Below the pieces are notes generated by a model. The model saw only the letters and a program-made list of their open reading frames with translations, was not told where the DNA came from and did not search any database. A DNA stretch of 64,000 nt from Pseudomonas sp. GM41(2012) (GTDB lineage Bacteria > Pseudomonadota > Gammaproteobacteria > Pseudomonadales > Pseudomonadaceae). Shown here piece by piece: positions 1 to 8,295 of this stretch. The position numbers were made by a program, and so were the translations under genes. Numbering within the stretch: position 1 is the stretch's first letter; each line of letters begins with the position of its first letter. The stretch is taken from positions 868,001 through 932,000 of the forward strand of contig NZ_AKJN02000007.1 of the NCBI RefSeq assembly GCF_000282315.2. Direction: 5' to 3'.

Positions 1-769
1 GCGCTCGCTGGCTGTGGCCGTCAGCGATCTGGCTGCCATGGGCGCCACTCCCGTTGCCTTTACCCTTGCCCTGACCTTGCCGACGGTGACCGCCGATTGG
101 CTGGACGCCTACGCCCGTGGTTTGAACATCATGGCGCAGCGCTGCGGTGTGGCGCTGGTGGGCGGTGATACCACCCGAGGGCCGTTGAGCCTGACCATGA
201 CGGTGTTCGGTCGTGTGCCGGCAGGCTTGGCGTTGACCCGCAGCGGTGCGCAGCCAGGCGATTTGCTGTGCGTTGGCGGTGAGCTTGGCAACGCGGCGGG
301 GGCATTGCCGCTGGTGCTCGGTCAGCGTACAGCTGAAGCCACCATCGCCGATCCGCTGCTGGCACATTACTGGTCGCCGCAGCCGCAACTCGCATTGGGC
401 CAGGCACTGCGCGGCAAAGCCACCTCGGCGCTGGACATCTCCGACGGCCTGCTCGCGGACTGTGGGCACATCGCGCTCGCGTCGAAGGTCGGCATTCAGG
501 TTGAACGGGACACGCTGCCGTTGTCGAACGCTTTAGTGGCCTTCCTCGGTCAGTCGGGTGCCGAAAAAGCGGCCCTGAGCGGTGGTGATGATTACGTGTT
601 GGCCTTTACCTTGCCGCCCGTCGAGTTAGCGCAGTTGTTGAACGACGGCTGGCCGATCCATGTGGTCGGCCGTGTCGTGACGGGGCAGGGCGTGGTGCTG
701 CTGGACGCCGACGGACAAGACATCACCCCGCAAACCCGGGGTTATCAACATTTTCGGGAGACACCGTGA
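1..769 (+). CDS. thiL: thiamine-monophosphate kinase, 3' part
   Basis: Phosphorylates thiamine monophosphate to thiamine diphosphate with ATP, the last step of thiamine cofactor synthesis in the cytoplasm. The reading frame is open from base 2 to the stop at 767-769, so the gene begins before the window; the GTG at 14 is internal. The translated start SLAVAVSDLAAMGA is the conserved ThiL/AIR-synthase fold segment, and SALDISDGLLAD and SGGDDYVLAF are the typical nucleotide and metal-binding motifs. Only about the last 255 residues are visible, out of roughly 320 expected. The stop overlaps the GTG start of pgpA (GTGA), which implies translational coupling. Confidence 0.95.
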   Translation, partial: RSLAVAVSDLAAMGATPVAFTLALTLPTVTADWLDAYARGLNIMAQRCGVALVGGDTTRGPLSLTMTVFGRVPAGLALTRSGAQPGDLLCVGGELGNAAGALPLVLGQRTAEATIADPLLAHYWSPQPQLALGQALRGKATSALDISDGLLADCGHIALASKVGIQVERDTLPLSNALVAFLGQSGAEKAALSGGDDYVLAFTLPPVELAQLLNDGWPIHVVGRVVTGQGVVLLDADGQDITPQTRGYQHFRETP

Positions 770-1269
770 CAGATCATCCCAAACAGGTCCCGGCGGAATT
801 CGTACCGCCGTCGGTCTGGCGCAATCCGTGGCACTTCCTGGCGTTCGGCTTTGGCTCGGGCACCTTGCCAAAAGCACCGGGCACCTGGGGTTCGTTAGTT
901 GCGCTACCCTTTATTCCGTTGTGGCAGATGCTGCCCGATTGGGGTTACTGGCTGATGCTCGGCATCACCATGCTGTTTGGCTTCTGGCTGTGCGGCAAGG
1001 TCGCCGACGATTTGCGGGTGCACGACCACGAAGGCATCGTCTGGGATGAAATGGTCGGGATGTGGATCACCCTGTGGCTGGTGCCGGAAGGTTGGTACTG
1101 GTTGCTGGCGGGGTTTTTGATGTTCCGCTTCTTCGACATCCTCAAGCCGTGGCCGATTCGCTGGATCGACCGGCATGTGCATGGCGGCGTCGGGATCATG
1201 CTCGATGATGTATTGGCCGGGGTGTTTGCGTGGCTGGGGATGCAGGGATTGGTTTGGTTTTTCGCCTGA
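766..1269 (+). CDS. pgpA: phosphatidylglycerophosphatase A
   Basis: Inner-membrane enzyme that removes the phosphate from phosphatidylglycerophosphate to give phosphatidylglycerol. The 167-residue product has the family motifs GSGTLPKAPGTWGS near residue 30, then HDHEGIVWDEMVG and FRFFDILKPWPI, and several hydrophobic helices. The acidic residues of the WDE and FFDILKP motifs are those expected for metal binding. It starts at a GTG that overlaps the thiL stop, so thiL-pgpA is an operon. Length and motifs agree fully with the family. Confidence 0.95.
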   Translation: MTDHPKQVPAEFVPPSVWRNPWHFLAFGFGSGTLPKAPGTWGSLVALPFIPLWQMLPDWGYWLMLGITMLFGFWLCGKVADDLRVHDHEGIVWDEMVGMWITLWLVPEGWYWLLAGFLMFRFFDILKPWPIRWIDRHVHGGVGIMLDDVLAGVFAWLGMQGLVWFFA

Positions 1270-1291
1270 GTGGCGAAGCAGAGGACTAGGG

Positions 1292-2029
1292 ATGGCTCGA
1301 CGCTGGTTGATGGCGATGGTCTTTGCGGTGTTCAGCTCGCTCGTTCAGGCGGACGATGCAGTGACGACGCCGTCGGTGATTCATCTGGCCAGCGAAGACT
1401 GGGAAGACTACACCGCCGCCGATGGCCACGGTCTGGGCTGGGACGTATTGCGGGAAGTCTTCGAGCCGGCAGGGGTCAAACTGGACATCCGCAGCGAACC
1501 TTACGTGCGCTCCATGGGGCTGGCCCAGCGCGGCGAAGTGGATGCCTGTGTCGGCTCCTATCTTGATGAGTCCAGCGATCTGCTCTATCCGCGCTGGAAC
1601 TTCGATACCGATCACATCTATGCCCTGGGGCTGGTCAGCAACCCCGCGCCGACCCTGGAAACCCTGGGCAACTATCGACTGGCCTGGATTCGCGGCTACG
1701 ACTATCAGGATTACCTGCCCAACGTACGCCGCTATAACGAAGTACTACGGCGTACCGGGATTTTGTCGATGTTGACCCGCAACCGCGCTGACTTTTACAT
1801 CGACGCGCTGACCGAGGTCGACTATGTCCTCAGGAGGGCCAAGGATCCGTCGCAGTTCCGTCGCACCCACATTGCGGAATTGCCGCTGTATCTGTGCTTT
1901 GCCAAGACCCCCAAGGCCCAGACGCTGATGGCGCTGTTCGACGAACGCATGGAGCAGCTGGTGAAAAGCGGCCAGCTGAAACCGATCTTCGAACGCTGGA
2001 AACAACCCTATCCATTCGACCCAAACTAA
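1292..2029 (+). CDS. periplasmic solute-binding protein, family 3 type
   Basis: Probable periplasmic binding protein of the amino-acid type (SBP_bac_3 fold), 245 residues. The ATG at 1292 is preferred over the upstream in-frame start at 1175 because it gives a clean signal peptide (MARRWLMAMVFAVFSSLVQA) and avoids a long overlap with pgpA. The mature part begins with a typical SED-WEDYT segment and ends in an LKPIFERWKQPY helix like those of family-3 proteins. No permease or ATPase gene is adjacent, so it may be an orphan sensor or binding protein. Ligand unknown. Confidence 0.75.
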   Translation: MARRWLMAMVFAVFSSLVQADDAVTTPSVIHLASEDWEDYTAADGHGLGWDVLREVFEPAGVKLDIRSEPYVRSMGLAQRGEVDACVGSYLDESSDLLYPRWNFDTDHIYALGLVSNPAPTLETLGNYRLAWIRGYDYQDYLPNVRRYNEVLRRTGILSMLTRNRADFYIDALTEVDYVLRRAKDPSQFRRTHIAELPLYLCFAKTPKAQTLMALFDERMEQLVKSGQLKPIFERWKQPYPFDPN

Positions 2030-2056
2030 GCGGGAACCCTGTAGCGCTTGATTAAC

Positions 2057-2150
2057 CCTGTGGGAGTGAGCCTGCTCGCGATGACGGTGTATCAGTCGAC
2101 ATCAATGGTGAAAGGCAGACCGCTATCGCGAGCAGGCTCACTCCCACAGG
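2057..2150. repeat. REP-type inverted repeat, family A
   Basis: A perfect 26-bp inverted repeat: arms 2057-2082 and 2125-2150, both containing GGGAGTGAGCCTGCTCGCGA or its complement, separated by 42 bp. The same sequence family recurs at 6193-6281 and 42916-42996. It matches the extragenic palindromes common in fluorescent pseudomonads. It could also end transcription of the upstream gene. Confidence 0.85.
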
Positions 2151-2227
2151 GGGGCTGTGGTGGCTTGAGATCTAACTTTTTGATTGTTATGCCCCATAAT
2201 TCAGCCTAAGCGTCTGTCGGAACGTGC

Positions 2228-2236
2228 TGTTACAAT
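2228..2236 (+). promoter_or_regulatory. possible extended -10 of the ribA promoter
   Basis: TGTTACAAT is an extended -10 box (TGn plus TACAAT at 2231-2236) lying 46 bp before the ribA start. No good -35 box is visible, which is allowed for extended -10 promoters. Inference only. Confidence 0.35.
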
Positions 2237-2281
2237 GCCGCGTCTGCGAATCTCCAGTACTTATTGATCAGGAGCACACCG

Positions 2282-2899
2282 GTGCCTGTCGTTTTTGTCG
2301 CCGCTTCCAAGCTGCCAACGCCTTTTGCGCAATTCACCATGCACGGCTTTCTCGATGAAGACAACGGGCGCGAGCACGTTGTGCTGAGCCTGGGTGAGTT
2401 TGCCGACGGTGCCCCGGTACTCGGCCGGTTGCACTCCGAATGCCTGACCGGCGATGCCTTGTTCAGCCAGCGTTGCGACTGCGGCTCGCAACTTGAGGCC
2501 GCCTTGCAGGCCATCGCCCGTGAGGGCCGTGGCGTATTGCTGTACTTGCGTCAGGAAGGTCGCGGCATTGGCCTGCTGAACAAGATCCGCGCCTATGAAT
2601 TGCAGGATGGCGGCGCCGATACCGTTGAAGCCAACGAGCGTCTGGGCTTTGCCGCTGACCAACGTGACTACGCCATGTGCCTGCCGATGCTGGAGCACCT
2701 GGGTGTGAAATCCCTGCGTCTGATGACCAACAACCCACGCAAGGTCAAAGCCTTGACCGACATGGGCATCGTGGTCGCCGAGCGCGTGCCGCTGCACACC
2801 GGCCATAACCCGCATAACAAACTCTACCTGGCCACCAAGGCCAGCAAGCTCGACCACATGATGGGCAACGAGCATCAGGGTGAGGCTGACCGGGCGTGA
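2282..2899 (+). CDS. ribA: GTP cyclohydrolase II
   Basis: Opens GTP to 2,5-diamino-6-ribosylamino-pyrimidinone phosphate, the first step of riboflavin synthesis. The 205-residue product is the single-domain RibA type. It shows the zinc cysteines in CLTGDALFSQRCDCGSQL, the catalytic segment GRGVLLYLRQEGRGIGL, and MTNNPRKV near the C-terminus. The GTG at 2282 is chosen as start because AGGAG lies 8 bp upstream; the TTG at 2264 would overlap that ribosome-binding site. The stop overlaps the next gene by 4 bp. Confidence 0.95.
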   Translation: MPVVFVAASKLPTPFAQFTMHGFLDEDNGREHVVLSLGEFADGAPVLGRLHSECLTGDALFSQRCDCGSQLEAALQAIAREGRGVLLYLRQEGRGIGLLNKIRAYELQDGGADTVEANERLGFAADQRDYAMCLPMLEHLGVKSLRLMTNNPRKVKALTDMGIVVAERVPLHTGHNPHNKLYLATKASKLDHMMGNEHQGEADRA

Positions 2900-3315
2900 C
2901 CCGCGGTCAGGTTCGGCGGCGACTGTCCGTCAATTGGTGGCAATACCTGGCGCTGGCCTTGGTGCCGCTGTTCGTGATCAACGGCGTATTTGGTCAGAGC
3001 GAGGCGATCCTGCCGGTGCTGGCGATGCCGTTGTTCATCGCCGGTGTGGCATCGATGTTTGTCAGCCTGAAATTCTTTGGCGGCTACAAACACGCGCTGA
3101 TCGCCACTCAAAAAGCCCTCGACACCCCTGAAGAGCCTGCTGCCTGGATCGCCCTGGCTGCCAAGCGTCGCGCGGCGTTCCTGGCTGCCGGCCTGCCGGC
3201 CTGGATCGCTGCGCTGGCGGTATTCGTCGGCCTCGAAGCCGTGCCGTTGATGCTGCTGGCGCTGTCGACCCTGGTGCTGTTTTACCTCTACCGTATTCCG
3301 CGTCAACTCGGCTGA
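2896..3315 (+). CDS. small inner-membrane protein, unknown function
   Basis: A 139-residue protein starting at a GTG that overlaps the ribA stop (GTGA). It has about four hydrophobic helices: residues 16-35, 40-60, 92-112 and 115-132. No catalytic motif is recognisable. Tight coupling to ribA and to the cobalamin-binding protein gene downstream (stop overlaps the next start at 3315) suggests co-expression, perhaps in cofactor transport, but this is inference. I do not recognise a named family. Confidence 0.75.
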   Translation: MTRGQVRRRLSVNWWQYLALALVPLFVINGVFGQSEAILPVLAMPLFIAGVASMFVSLKFFGGYKHALIATQKALDTPEEPAAWIALAAKRRAAFLAAGLPAWIAALAVFVGLEAVPLMLLALSTLVLFYLYRIPRQLG

Positions 3316-4151
3316 TGCGGCCCGTCTGGCTGGCGGTTTTGCTGCTGGCCGTCAGTGGCCAGGCGGCTGCGGTCGAACGCGTTGTCAGCCTCGCGCCATC
3401 GCTCTCTGAAATCGTTGTTGAGCTGGGTTCAGCCGACCTGCTGGTGGGTGTGCTGGATGCCGGTGAGCGTCCTGCCGAGCTCAAAGATCTGCCTTCGGTT
3501 GGCCGCTATGGCCAGCTGGACATGGAACAGCTGCTCAGTCTCAAGCCCGATCTGTTGTTGCTCTGGCCCGGCAGCGTTGGCCCGGCCCAGCGTGAACAAC
3601 TCAAGCGGTTGAACATCCCGACCTACGTTGCCGAACCCCACAACCTCGAACAACTCACTGCGCAGATTGAGGCGATTGCCTCGCAGCTCGGCCGTCCGGA
3701 GCGTGGTGTTTCATTGGCTGAGAAGTTGCGTCAGCGACTGGATTCGCTACGCCAGCGTTATCGTCGAGATGTGCCATTGCGGGTGTTTTATCAGGTCTGG
3801 GATCGGCCGCTGTACACCGTAGGCGGCGGGCAGATCATCAGCGATGCGCTTGAAGTGTGCGGGGCGCGCAATGTGTTTGCCGACCTGACGCTGCCGGCGC
3901 CGCAGGTCAGTATTGAGGCGGTATTGCAGCGTAATCCCGAGGTGATTCTGGCCAGTGATCAGTCGCAACTCGATGCGTGGAAAGCCTGGCCGCAGGTTGC
4001 CGCAGTGGCGCAGGGGCAATTGCTTTTGGTAACGGATAAGGGGCTGGAGCGGCCGAGCGGGCAGATGATCGAAGCGACGGCGAAATTGTGCCAGGTGATT
4101 GCGCCCTGTGGCGAGGGGGCTTGCCCCCGTTCGGCCGCGCAGCGGCCGTAA
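3315..4151 (+). CDS. btuF: periplasmic cobalamin-binding protein (BtuF-like)
   Basis: ABC-type periplasmic binding protein of the helical-backbone class (TroA/BtuF), probably carrying vitamin B12 compounds across the periplasm. It has a signal peptide (MRPVWLAVLLLAVSGQAAA), then the BtuF hallmark ERVVSLAPSLSEIVVELGS, LPSVGRYGQLDMEQLLSLKPD and YTVGGGQIISDALEVCGARN. The convergent neighbour is btuB, the outer-membrane B12 receptor, which supports the substrate. No btuC or btuD is adjacent. The last dozen or so codons (from about 4105) lie inside a REP-type repeat, so the native C-terminus has been replaced by repeat-encoded residues (GEGACPRSAAQRP). Confidence 0.85.
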   Translation: MRPVWLAVLLLAVSGQAAAVERVVSLAPSLSEIVVELGSADLLVGVLDAGERPAELKDLPSVGRYGQLDMEQLLSLKPDLLLLWPGSVGPAQREQLKRLNIPTYVAEPHNLEQLTAQIEAIASQLGRPERGVSLAEKLRQRLDSLRQRYRRDVPLRVFYQVWDRPLYTVGGGQIISDALEVCGARNVFADLTLPAPQVSIEAVLQRNPEVILASDQSQLDAWKAWPQVAAVAQGQLLLVTDKGLERPSGQMIEATAKLCQVIAPCGEGACPRSAAQRP

Positions 4152-4240
4152 TCCGGTTAACGCGTTGTGTCTGATAAAACTTGGTGGCTGGACTGGGGGC
4201 CGCTTCGCGGCCCAACGGGGGCAAGCCCCCTCGCCACAGG
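4105..4240. repeat. long REP-type inverted repeat, family B
   Basis: Arms 4105-4139 and 4206-4240 (35 bp, one mismatch) beginning CCTGTGGCGAGGGGGCTTGC, with a 66-bp interior. It lies between the convergent btuF and btuB genes and could act as a two-way terminator. Relatives in the window are at 9544-9682, 46882-47029, 49375-49507 and 55743-55873. Confidence 0.85.
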
Positions 4241-4255
4241 TGACTGCGCCAGTCT

Positions 4256-6139
4256 TTATAGCTCCGGTGTCCAGGTCACCCCAAACATCCACGCCCGACC
4301 TTCCTCTCGATACCCATACTGACTACCGTCATGACTGTACAGCGCCCGGCTGTAACCCTTGTCCAACAGGTTATCGACCTTCAGCTCAAGCTTGATCTCA
4401 CGATTCAATTCCCAGCTGCTACGCAACCCCAGCAACGCGTACCCGCCTAACGGCTGCTGATTGTTCTCATCGTCATAGCTGCTGCTCACAGCCTGCCAGC
4501 TGGCGCCGAGCCCTAGCCGGTCAAACTGCCGATCCAGATCCAGGCTCAAGGTCCGCCGCGCGCGCCGAGCCAGGGTGTGGCCGCTGTCGCGATCCCGCGG
4601 GTCGATGATCGCCACGCCGAGGTTGCTCTGCCAGCCGAACAGTTCCTGTTTCAAAGCCGCTTCGAAACCGTTGATGCGTGCCGAGGCGACGTTCTGCGGC
4701 CGGTTGTTACTGCCGAAAATAATCGCGTCTTCCAGGTCCGTACGGTAAAGCGAAGCTTCCAGGCGAGCGGTGTCGGTCAGTTGACTGCGCCATTGCAGCT
4801 CGTAGCTTTTCGAGGTCTCGGGTTTCAGGTCCGGATTACTGAAGTCGGGGTAATACAGGTCATTGAACGTCGGCGCGCGGAAGCCTTCGCTGTAGGTCAG
4901 CAGCACATCGTTGTCCGGATTCAGCGGCAGAGTGAAGGTGCCGCTCCAGCTGTTCTGGCCGCCGAACTGCTGGTTCTGATCGCGGCGCAGGCCCAGTTCG
5001 GTGGAGAAGCTGTCCGCCTGGTAATGATGCTGAATGAACGCGGCACGGTTCCAGCGGCTGTCCTCGTCGAATGGCGTGCTGCTGTTGACCCGGTCCTCAT
5101 ACCAGTCGCCGCCGAGGATCAAGCTGTTGCGCGCGTCGAGGGTCAGGTCGTTCTGCCAGTTAACCGAGTCGCGATACGTGTTGAACACGCTGCGTTCGTC
5201 ACTGAGCTTGTCCAAAGTCTTCTCGCGGTTTTCGCTGTGGCCGAACTCGACACGGGTTTTCCACAGGTCATTGATCCGCGCATCGACGTAACTGCTGACG
5301 CTGCTCACCGCGAAGTCGCTGTAGGGCTGCTGCTGGACTGACTCGAACGTGTCCATGTCGAAGCGGCCGAACGGATTGTCGAACTCACTTTTGCCACGGT
5401 TATCCAGCAGGTTGGCGCCAATTTCGATGTCATCGGTGAGGGCGTGACTCAGGCTCAAACTCATCGATTGGTTGCGGTACTCGTCATGATCGCCATCGCT
5501 GGGATACGACTCACGGGTGCGATTGATTCCGGCGGTTTCATCGAGGCTGGCGCCGAGGTTGAACCGGGTCTGCTCGTCGCCGCCGGACAGCCCGAGGCTG
5601 CGTTCCCAGGTCTGGTTGCTGCCAAAGCCCACGTGCATTCGCGGTTGCAGGCCTTGCTCGCCGCCGCGACGAGTGAAGATCTGGATCACTCCGCCAATCG
5701 CATCGCTGCCATAAATCACCGAGCGGGAGCCGCGCAACACTTCCACGCGCTCGACCTGTTCGATGTTGATGTGTTGCAGGTTGCTGTCGCCGGAGGTGGC
5801 GTTGCCGATGCGCTGGCCGTCGACCAGCACCAGGCTCTGGGCCGACTTGGTGCCGCGAATGTAAATCCCCGGCAAACTGCCGCGCCCGCCGGTTTGCCCG
5901 ACCTGTACGCCCGGCACACGACGCAGCAAGTCAGTGACGCTGCTTGGCTGCAGACGATCAATGTCTTCGCGGGTGAACACGGTGTTGGCGGCGCTGCTGT
6001 CATTGCGCGCTTCGACCTGACGGTTGGCGCTGATCAGCACGTCGGGAAGCTTCAGGGCCTGATCGCGCTCGAAGGTGTCGGCCAGCAGTTGGCCGGCCGG
6101 CAGGAGCGTCAGCGTCAGGGCGAGGGGGGAGAGTTTCAT
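4256..6139 (-). CDS. btuB: TonB-dependent cobalamin receptor
   Basis: Outer-membrane beta-barrel receptor that takes up vitamin B12 with TonB energy, 627 residues. There is a signal peptide (MKLSPLALTLTLLPAGQLLA) and a TonB box near residue 30 (LPDVLISANR). The plug domain contains PSSVTDLLRRVPGVQVGQTG, RGTKSAQSLVLVDGQRIG and VEVLRGSRSVIYGSDAIGGV, followed by a barrel with many DLYYPDFSNPDLKPE-type strands. It ends in TWTPEL rather than an aromatic residue. It lies downstream of dxs on the same strand across a REP element. The 165-bp leader is too short for a full cobalamin riboswitch, and I see no B12 box. Confidence 0.92.
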   Translation of the reverse strand: MKLSPLALTLTLLPAGQLLADTFERDQALKLPDVLISANRQVEARNDSSAANTVFTREDIDRLQPSSVTDLLRRVPGVQVGQTGGRGSLPGIYIRGTKSAQSLVLVDGQRIGNATSGDSNLQHINIEQVERVEVLRGSRSVIYGSDAIGGVIQIFTRRGGEQGLQPRMHVGFGSNQTWERSLGLSGGDEQTRFNLGASLDETAGINRTRESYPSDGDHDEYRNQSMSLSLSHALTDDIEIGANLLDNRGKSEFDNPFGRFDMDTFESVQQQPYSDFAVSSVSSYVDARINDLWKTRVEFGHSENREKTLDKLSDERSVFNTYRDSVNWQNDLTLDARNSLILGGDWYEDRVNSSTPFDEDSRWNRAAFIQHHYQADSFSTELGLRRDQNQQFGGQNSWSGTFTLPLNPDNDVLLTYSEGFRAPTFNDLYYPDFSNPDLKPETSKSYELQWRSQLTDTARLEASLYRTDLEDAIIFGSNNRPQNVASARINGFEAALKQELFGWQSNLGVAIIDPRDRDSGHTLARRARRTLSLDLDRQFDRLGLGASWQAVSSSYDDENNQQPLGGYALLGLRSSWELNREIKLELKVDNLLDKGYSRALYSHDGSQYGYREEGRAWMFGVTWTPEL

Positions 6140-6192
6140 CGGTAATCCGTTGGCTTTGGAGCGAATACAGTTTTGAAAGGCATGAAAACCAA

Positions 6193-6281
6193 TGTGGGAG
6201 CGAGCCTGCTCGCGATGACGGTGTGTCAGTCAAAGAATTGTTGACTGTCAGTCCGCTATCGCGAGCAGGCTCGCTCCCACA
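6193..6281. repeat. REP-type inverted repeat, family A
   Basis: Perfect 24-bp arms at 6193-6216 and 6258-6281 (TGTGGGAGCGAGCCTGCTCG and its complement) with a 41-bp loop, filling most of the gap between dxs and btuB. Same family as 2057-2150. Confidence 0.85.
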
Positions 6282-6304
6282 GGGTATTGCGTGTATCCAG
6301 TAGG

Positions 6305-8203
6305 TCAGATGTTCAGCAGTTGCAAACGCTCACGCACCGACGCTTCGATCCCGGCCTCATCCAGCCCGCATTCGGCCAGCATTTGCGCAGGCTTGGCGTG
6401 CTCGACGTAACTGTCCGGCAAGCCCAGGTGCAGCATCGACTTGAGGATGTTTTCACGGGCGAGAAACTCGCTGACGGCGCCACCGGCACCGCCCATGATC
6501 GCGTTCTCTTCGATGGTCACCAGCAATTCATGGCTACCAGCGATTTCGCGAACCAGTGCTTCATCGAGCGGTTTGACGAAGCGCATGTCGACCACGGTGG
6601 CATCCAGCGTCTCGGCGACTTTCAGCGCCTCGGCCAGTTGCACGCCGAACACCAGCAGGGCGACTTTGCTGCCCTGACGACGAACCACACCCTTGCCGAT
6701 TTCGATCGGCTCGAGGTTTTTCTCGATCGTCGCGTTCGGGCCAGAGCCGCGCGGGTAACGCACCGCCGCCGGGCCGTTGAACAGGTGGCCGGTGGTGAGC
6801 ATTTTGCGCAGTTCGTTTTCGTCGCTCGGGGTCATCACCAGCATGCCGGGGATGCAGCGCAGGAACGACAGGTCGAAGCTGCCCGCGTGAGTCGGGCCGT
6901 CTTCGCCCACCAGACCGGCGCGGTCGATGGCGAACAGTACGTCGAGGTTTTGCACCGCGACGTCATGAATCAATTGGTCGTAGCCACGTTGCAGGAACGT
7001 CGAATAAATCGCCACCACCGGTTTCGCGCCTTCGCAGGCCATGCCGGCAGCGAGGGTCACAGCGTGTTGCTCGGCAATCGCCACATCGAAATAGCGCAGC
7101 GGGAAACGCTCGCTGAAGGCCACCAGATCGGAGCCTTCCTTCATCGCGGGAGTGATGCCCACCAAACGCGGATCAGACGCGGCCATGTCGCATAGCCATT
7201 CACCAAATACGCCGGAATACTTCGGTCCGCCCGCTTTCTTCGGCGCGGCGGCCGGAGCGTCCAGCGGTTCGAGTTTGGTGATCGCGTGGTAACCGATCGG
7301 GTCGACTTCCGCCGGGGCGAAGCCTTTGCCTTTCTTGGTGACGACGTGCAGGAACTGCGGGCCTTTCAGATCGCGCATGTTGCGCAGGGTGGCGATCAGG
7401 GTCGGCAGGTCGTGGCCATCGATCGGGCCGATGTAGTTCCAGCCCAGTTCTTCAAACAGCGTGCCGGGAACCAGCATGCCTTTGGCGTATTCTTCGGTGC
7501 GACGGGCGATTTCCCAGGCGCCGGGCAGGCGCGACAGGACCTTTTTGCTGCCTTCACGCATGCTCGCGTAAGTGCGGCTGGAAAGGATTTTCGCCAGATA
7601 GTTCGACAGCCCGCCGACGTTGCGCGAGATCGACATGTCGTTGTCGTTGAGGATTACCAGCATGTTGGCGTCCACTTCCGGCGCATGGTTCAGCGCCTCG
7701 AAGGCCATGCCGGCGGTCAATGCGCCGTCGCCGATCACGGCGATCGCCTTGCGATCACTGTTTTGCAGGCGGGCGGCAATGGCCATGCCCAGCGCTGCGC
7801 TGATCGAGGTGCTGGAGTGGCCGACGCCAAAGGTGTCGTACTCGCTCTCGGACCGACGCGGGAAGGCCGCGACGCCGTCCTTCTGGCGCAGGGTGCCCAT
7901 GCGCTCGCGACGGCCGGTGAGGATTTTGTGCGGATAAGCCTGATGACCCACGTCCCACACCAGCCGGTCATCCGGGGTGTCGAAGACGTAATGCAGCGCG
8001 ATAGTCAGCTCGATGACGCCCAGGCCAGCACCGAAATGCCCGCCGGTCTGACCGACCGTGTAGAGCAATTCCAGGCGCAACTCATCGGCCAGGGTTTCCA
8101 GCTCGGCTTCGCCTAACCGGCGCAGGCCGTCCGGCGTGTTGGCACGGTCGAGCAGGGGCGTGGTCGGGCGCTTGCGGGGAATCTCATGAAACGTCGTGGG
8201 CAT
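6305..8203 (-). CDS. dxs: 1-deoxy-D-xylulose-5-phosphate synthase
   Basis: Thiamine-diphosphate enzyme that condenses pyruvate with glyceraldehyde 3-phosphate, entry step of the MEP isoprenoid pathway. The 632-residue length is normal. The sequence shows DVGHQAYPHKILTGR, the ThDP-binding motif beginning GDGALTAGMAFEALNHA, NDNDMSIS, the catalytic region DVAIAEQHAVTLAAGMA and DGPTHAGSFDLSFLR. It follows ispA and xseB on the minus strand, an isoprenoid/exonuclease operon order usual in gammaproteobacteria. It uses the product of thiamine synthesis, to which thiL in this window contributes. Confidence 0.97.
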   Translation of the reverse strand: MPTTFHEIPRKRPTTPLLDRANTPDGLRRLGEAELETLADELRLELLYTVGQTGGHFGAGLGVIELTIALHYVFDTPDDRLVWDVGHQAYPHKILTGRRERMGTLRQKDGVAAFPRRSESEYDTFGVGHSSTSISAALGMAIAARLQNSDRKAIAVIGDGALTAGMAFEALNHAPEVDANMLVILNDNDMSISRNVGGLSNYLAKILSSRTYASMREGSKKVLSRLPGAWEIARRTEEYAKGMLVPGTLFEELGWNYIGPIDGHDLPTLIATLRNMRDLKGPQFLHVVTKKGKGFAPAEVDPIGYHAITKLEPLDAPAAAPKKAGGPKYSGVFGEWLCDMAASDPRLVGITPAMKEGSDLVAFSERFPLRYFDVAIAEQHAVTLAAGMACEGAKPVVAIYSTFLQRGYDQLIHDVAVQNLDVLFAIDRAGLVGEDGPTHAGSFDLSFLRCIPGMLVMTPSDENELRKMLTTGHLFNGPAAVRYPRGSGPNATIEKNLEPIEIGKGVVRRQGSKVALLVFGVQLAEALKVAETLDATVVDMRFVKPLDEALVREIAGSHELLVTIEENAIMGGAGGAVSEFLARENILKSMLHLGLPDSYVEHAKPAQMLAECGLDEAGIEASVRERLQLLNI

Positions 8204-8295
8204 CAGGCGAATCGTTATAGGTATAAAAGATGCGGCAGTTTACCTGATGCATCGCCCCCTGCCCACGCGTTGGTTTTAACTTGGCGGATACGCCG

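Noticed and set aside
4105..4395. Open frame 4099-4395 across the btuF-btuB junction
   Set aside because: It reads through a REP element and antisense to btuB; no start signal.
4577..5341. Long open frame antisense to btuB
   Set aside because: Shadow frame; btuB is complete and well matched on the other strand.
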